The translations under genes and the position numbers were made by a program. A stretch of DNA of 64,000 nt from Melastoma dodecandrum (lineage: Eukaryota > Streptophyta > Magnoliopsida > Myrtales > Melastomataceae): NCBI GenBank assembly GCA_029817715.1, contig JARUPY010000538.1, positions 2,232,001-2,296,000 of the forward strand, given 5' to 3'. Positions within the stretch are counted from its first letter, which is position 1. Every line of letters starts with the position of its first letter. Shown here in pieces: positions 61,021 to 64,000 of the stretch. The notes under the pieces are model-generated. The model had not been told where the DNA came from and did not search any database. It was given only the letters and a program-made list of their open reading frames with translations.

Positions 61021-61318
61021 TAGAGCAGCTCAATGGCATTATGTCAAATGGTTGGTGATGAGGAAGATAAGTTGGATCGGGCTGAAACAATGAAGAAAGA
61101 GATGGAGCTTTAGGCCAGCCCATTATGAAGCAAGCAAAGAGGCTTGTGAGGGGTAATACAGTAAATGCTTAAGAAGTTTGTTAGTAGGATTCTGGTTATA
61201 ACGTTGTTGTGCAGACGAAACATGACACTAATAACTGAGAGTGAGGGAATGAAGCGGGTTGGTTGAAGGGTTTTTTTTTTCCTTGATCTTTATCTTCATC
61301 GTCTTTACGAAGCTTTCA
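61015..61318 (+). repeat. 3' LTR of the nested copia element
   Basis: 304 bases, preceded by the purine tract TTGAGGGGAAG. It is longer than the 5' LTR mainly through a short insertion near 61053. Confidence 0.92.
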
Positions 61319-61802
61319 TAGTCTGCCTGTGCATTTCGAGACACAAATCCCATAAGGAGAGGTATATATGGATTTGTGCCGTAACGAGCATAGATTGAAT
61401 GTGTCTATCTTCTCTGTTGTCTAATTTTTTGTTGTTGTCAATTATAAAGAATTATTTTATACATTAGCCCCTTAAAACAAAAGGTGAGCAACTCTCGCCT
61501 AGTGCCTCGGGCAATGGAAGCCCTTGTCGCTGTGCCTTAGTGCCTTAACAACACTTATGCCTTCGTAAGTCTAGTCTGTGTGTTGCTTTCAGTTATTCTT
61601 AGTGTTGTTAATTCCTGTGTTGAAAAAACTGGTTAACTCAGTGTGAATTCTTGTATTGAAAGAATAGGTAAACTCAGTGGTTGTTCGTTAATGAATATTT
61701 ATAGATGCTTTGACTTTAAAGGCCATCAGAAATAATAACAGTTATTAAAGAGCCACATACAGGAAGGTAAGGAAAATGGAAGATAAGAAAACGACAATGT
61801 AC

Positions 61803-62841
61803 CTTGGAAATCTAGTCCTCTGGTCGCCGGATCATAATAAATGTATGTGTCCACAGCTAAACCAGAAAGAGAGAACACTTTCGGATGGTTTCCCCAGGTA
61901 GGTAGGTTGTGGAATTTATATTACTTTCGGCATCAAAGACAAAAATAGTAAAACTTAGCCATATATGCATATCAGATAATCTCCTTACTCCACGTTATGC
62001 AGGATACAGTATGAGAGTCACTCCTGGTGATAGTGTGTAGCCAAAAAACCTCAGTGATCCAGTGCCCGACAAGCAGTGAACAGTAGTCACTCTATTCTCC
62101 AGGACTTCTGGGCTATAAAAGCAAAAAACAGAAGTAATAATCAGCCTCTTTTATTGGTAGCATATTCTAAAAAAAAGGCCATCAGAATCCGTCCAAGGTA
62201 CATCAGGATTAAATCATTTTTTATACCTATCTGCACCAAAAATGAGCTTGGCGCTAAATTTGTTAAATTCAGCCAATCCCACAACAGGGAGATATTCTTT
62301 GACTCTAGACCTGACAATACAAAGAGGTCAATGTACTTGATGCAATCATGTAAATTAGCCACAAAGAAGAGACCTTGAAAGTACCTGTCATTAATCAGAT
62401 GTTGCTCGGCCTTCTTTACCACATTGAGGACCAGAGGCTTCCCTTCCTGTCAGATCCATATAAGCTCTACATGATAAGAACCAGTAGAACAATACACTTG
62501 AAACAGCAGGTAAAAACAGTTACATACTACCTATACAGCTCCCTCTAGTGCTTTTCAATTCAACAATGTGGATGGCAAAGCACATGAATTCTATGTCAGC
62601 AATGCATATATTTCTTCTCTTTTAAAAGAAAATTTTCTACTTCTGCAACCTCGAATAATGGAAACATGTAATAACCCGAACGATCATACTGACTCTGTAC
62701 TTTGACAAGGCAAAATGGATGATGTTACTGCAAGGAAGCTTGCCCTCGAACTAATGTAGAAGAAAAATTACCTCTGTTCTATAAGCTCCAACGCCAAATT
62801 CAGCTTCACTGGACTGGACTTGGATCTTTGTTATAAGCGAA
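61803..62841 (-). pseudogene. Aspartate aminotransferase (ASP3-like) pseudogene, 5' half
   Basis: Five exon remnants on the minus strand, in order: 62772-62841 (AYNKDPSP, then FGVGAYRTE in another frame), 62385-62446 (EGKPLVLNVVKKAEQHLIND), 62227-62310 ([20 protein letters not shown]), about 62023-62112 (NRVTTVHCLSGTGSLR, then FLATHYHQ shifted), and 61803 to about 61925 (IPQPT, then [16 protein letters not shown] and [12 protein letters not shown]). Most GT and AG splice sites are kept. Frameshifts: a 4-base tandem duplication and a 1-base loss in the first exon, a short loss in the fourth, another 4-base duplication in the fifth. The C-terminal half with the PLP lysine is missing; the hAT element lies 240 bases further on. 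The match is closest to cytosolic or peroxisomal plant isoforms. Confidence 0.9.
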
Positions 62842-62849
62842 CTGTCACC

Positions 62850-63019
62850 TACATCAGCCGACAACATGCTGGTATCATAAAAAGTTAATCTCAAGCAGAG
62901 AGCATGTCATTCAGTCAGAGAGTGAACCAAAACAGTTTTAACAACTTTATCACCAGAAATGCGAGTTTCTGCCCAAACATCATTCTCACAGAGAAATAAA
63001 CTATTTGTGAGTCAGAGCA
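62850..63019. other. No gene seen
   Basis: AT-rich sequence just upstream of the first aminotransferase exon remnant (minus strand), presumably the old intron 1. No N-terminal exon was recognised. Confidence 0.4.
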
Positions 63020-63204
63020 ATGACAGGATCCAACTGACACAGTAGCCAACAATAAAGAACAGCACCCATAGCTGACACTGAAGAACAGGACACACTAGCC
63101 GGCATTATAAAACAGGACGCACTGGCCAGCACAATAGAACAGGACGCACTTACCAACACTAAAGAACAGGATGCACCAGCCGACTCTAAAGAACAGGACT
63201 CACA
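63020..63204. repeat. Minisatellite, ~28-bp unit, about six copies
   Basis: The unit AAAGAACAGGACGCACTAGCCAGCACT recurs with variation from about 63020 to 63204 (GAACAGCACCC, GAACAGGACACAC, AAACAGGACGCAC, GAACAGGACGCAC, GAACAGGATGCAC, GAACAGGACTCAC). It is non-coding, in the intron-like region of the aminotransferase pseudogene. Confidence 0.8.
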
Positions 63205-64000
63205 ATCATGTCCGAATGATTTTACTCCAAGTCGAAAGCAAATTCACAAGTGTGCAGTCACAACCAGAAAGGGGAAAGAAAGATGTACTTAACAGTACAC
63301 GATCAAACATGAAACAAGCGAGACCTGCAAGTGTATCACGATTCCTTGGTCCACAAAGAAGACTAAAGTTCAGACAATTCTATAACCAAAGATCTCACTA
63401 CAAACACAAAATATGCCTACAGAGGAACGATTTCCTCAGTCATCATCACAGAATAAAACAAAAACGCAAGAAGACGACAATACCATAACTGTCAATGAAG
63501 CCAGAACCGCAAACAACTATAGAAATGACAACAAATGAACTGAGCTGGCGATCACAATATCCGAAAATGGAACACTCCAGATGAACAATCATATCAAGCC
63601 TCATCATCCACAAGGAAGACAAAAGTTCAGAAAACTCTATCTTGCGAGTGGTATGATTTCATCTGCTAAATAAAAAATCCCTAGAAAACTCGATTTCCTT
63701 AACCAACGGCATCAAGTCAGAAAGCAACTGCCAACAGACAGTACTAGAACCGCGATGGAACCAAAACCACTGACTTACTAAACATGCCAAGAGGGATAAA
63801 CCATGGTGTCATCACTTCGGAGACAAATATTCCTACAGAAGTCGATTTCCTTACTCAAATTCCCTATCATAAAACCACCGCCAAGAAGTCGAAACCACAA
63901 AAACGTAAAGACGCCAAACACCAGAAAACCACGCAGTCATCACTTCGGAGACAAAAATTCCTGGGAAAGTCGATGTCCTGAATCAACGTCACCGAATCAA
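63205..64000 (-). repeat. Degenerate tandem repeats in the leader/intron of the aminotransferase pseudogene
   Basis: On the minus strand the phrase AAGGAAATCGANTTNYNTAGG followed by AATATTTGTCTCCGAAGTGATGA-like text (in shorter decayed forms) recurs near 63960, 63830, 63680 and 63420. Unit lengths are about 130-265 bases. The last copy resembles 42940-43080 on the plus strand. No exon could be recognised before the window ends. Confidence 0.55.

Larger units (their letters stand above)
56221..61323 (+). mobile_element. Ty1/copia retrotransposon, degenerate, nested in the hAT element
   Basis: LTRs 56226-56514 and 61015-61318 share TGTAAG(C/T)AGAGCAGCTCAATGG and end GAAGCTTTCA. The primer site TGGTATCAGAGC (initiator Met type) follows the 5' LTR directly at 56515. 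The flanking pentamers CAGTC and TAGTC differ at one base. Gag, protease, integrase, RT and RNase H are present in copia order but carry many stops and frame changes. The 3' LTR has an extra GTGATGAGGAAGATAAG-like insertion. The element is older than the LARD. Confidence 0.93.
55670..61564. mobile_element. hAT-type DNA transposon, non-autonomous, with a nested copia element
   Basis: The left end CAGTGCTGTCAAGGC (55678) and the right end, reversed AAGTGTTGTTAAGGC (61556), form terminal inverted repeats and are flanked by an 8-bp duplication with one mismatch, ATGTCTTC (55670-55677) and ATGCCTTC (61557-61564). A CAGTG-type end with an 8-bp duplication is typical of hAT. The subterminal regions are rich in GCCTAGGC and AGGCG-like phrases. 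Without the nested retrotransposon the element is only about 790 bases and codes for no transposase. The superfamily call rests on ends and duplication size. Confidence 0.8.

Noticed and set aside
62076..62378. Plus-strand open frame of 100 codons
   Set aside because: It is antisense to the aminotransferase exon remnants, which are strongly recognisable on the minus strand.

Overview
The window is nuclear DNA of a flowering plant. Genes are spliced with GT-AG introns, intergenic DNA is AT-rich, and there are LTR retrotransposons of several kinds, hAT- and Mutator-type DNA transposons, a nuclear tRNA-Phe and plant-specific families (TEBICHI, YUCCA, BURP, plant TauE/SafE). The species cannot be named from sequence alone.

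Layout. 1-741: tail of a Ty1/copia element (RNase H and one LTR). 2112-14645: an apparently intact 26-exon TEBICHI/DNA polymerase theta gene, whose exon phases close to 2,133 codons plus stop. 15920-16560: a decayed BURP-domain (RD22-like) pseudogene on the minus strand. 17345-17692: a MITE-like inverted repeat. 20238-24584: a Ty1/copia element with matching LTRs and a perfect 5-bp target duplication, but with gag stops and an excised reverse-transcriptase core. 28249-30933: an intact four-exon YUCCA6-like flavin monooxygenase gene (auxin synthesis). 36682-36754: tRNA-Phe(GAA), minus strand. 37129-39623: an intact 12-exon TauE/SafE membrane transporter gene.

From 40 kb onward the window is mostly mobile DNA. 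40504-42548 is a Mutator-like element with long terminal inverted repeats, a perfect 9-bp target duplication and a decayed transposase N-terminus. 43389-54974 is a very large, very young retrotransposon derivative (LARD type, Tat/Ogre-like primer site). It has LTRs of about 2.75 kb or more, no gag-pol, and an internal tandem array in which each unit carries a hairpin with a conserved loop but a varying, still complementary stem. 55678-61556 is a hAT-type element with a near-perfect 8-bp target duplication, and a degenerate Ty1/copia element (56226-61318) is nested inside it. 61803-62841 holds the 5' half of an aspartate aminotransferase pseudogene on the minus strand, broken just before the hAT insertion.

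The three intact protein genes act independently: TEBICHI in polymerase-theta end joining and replication-stress repair, YUCCA6 in converting indole-3-pyruvate to auxin, and TauE/SafE in membrane transport. Coordinates of splice sites were read by eye and may be off by a base or two. Stretches with no recognised gene are listed as such.
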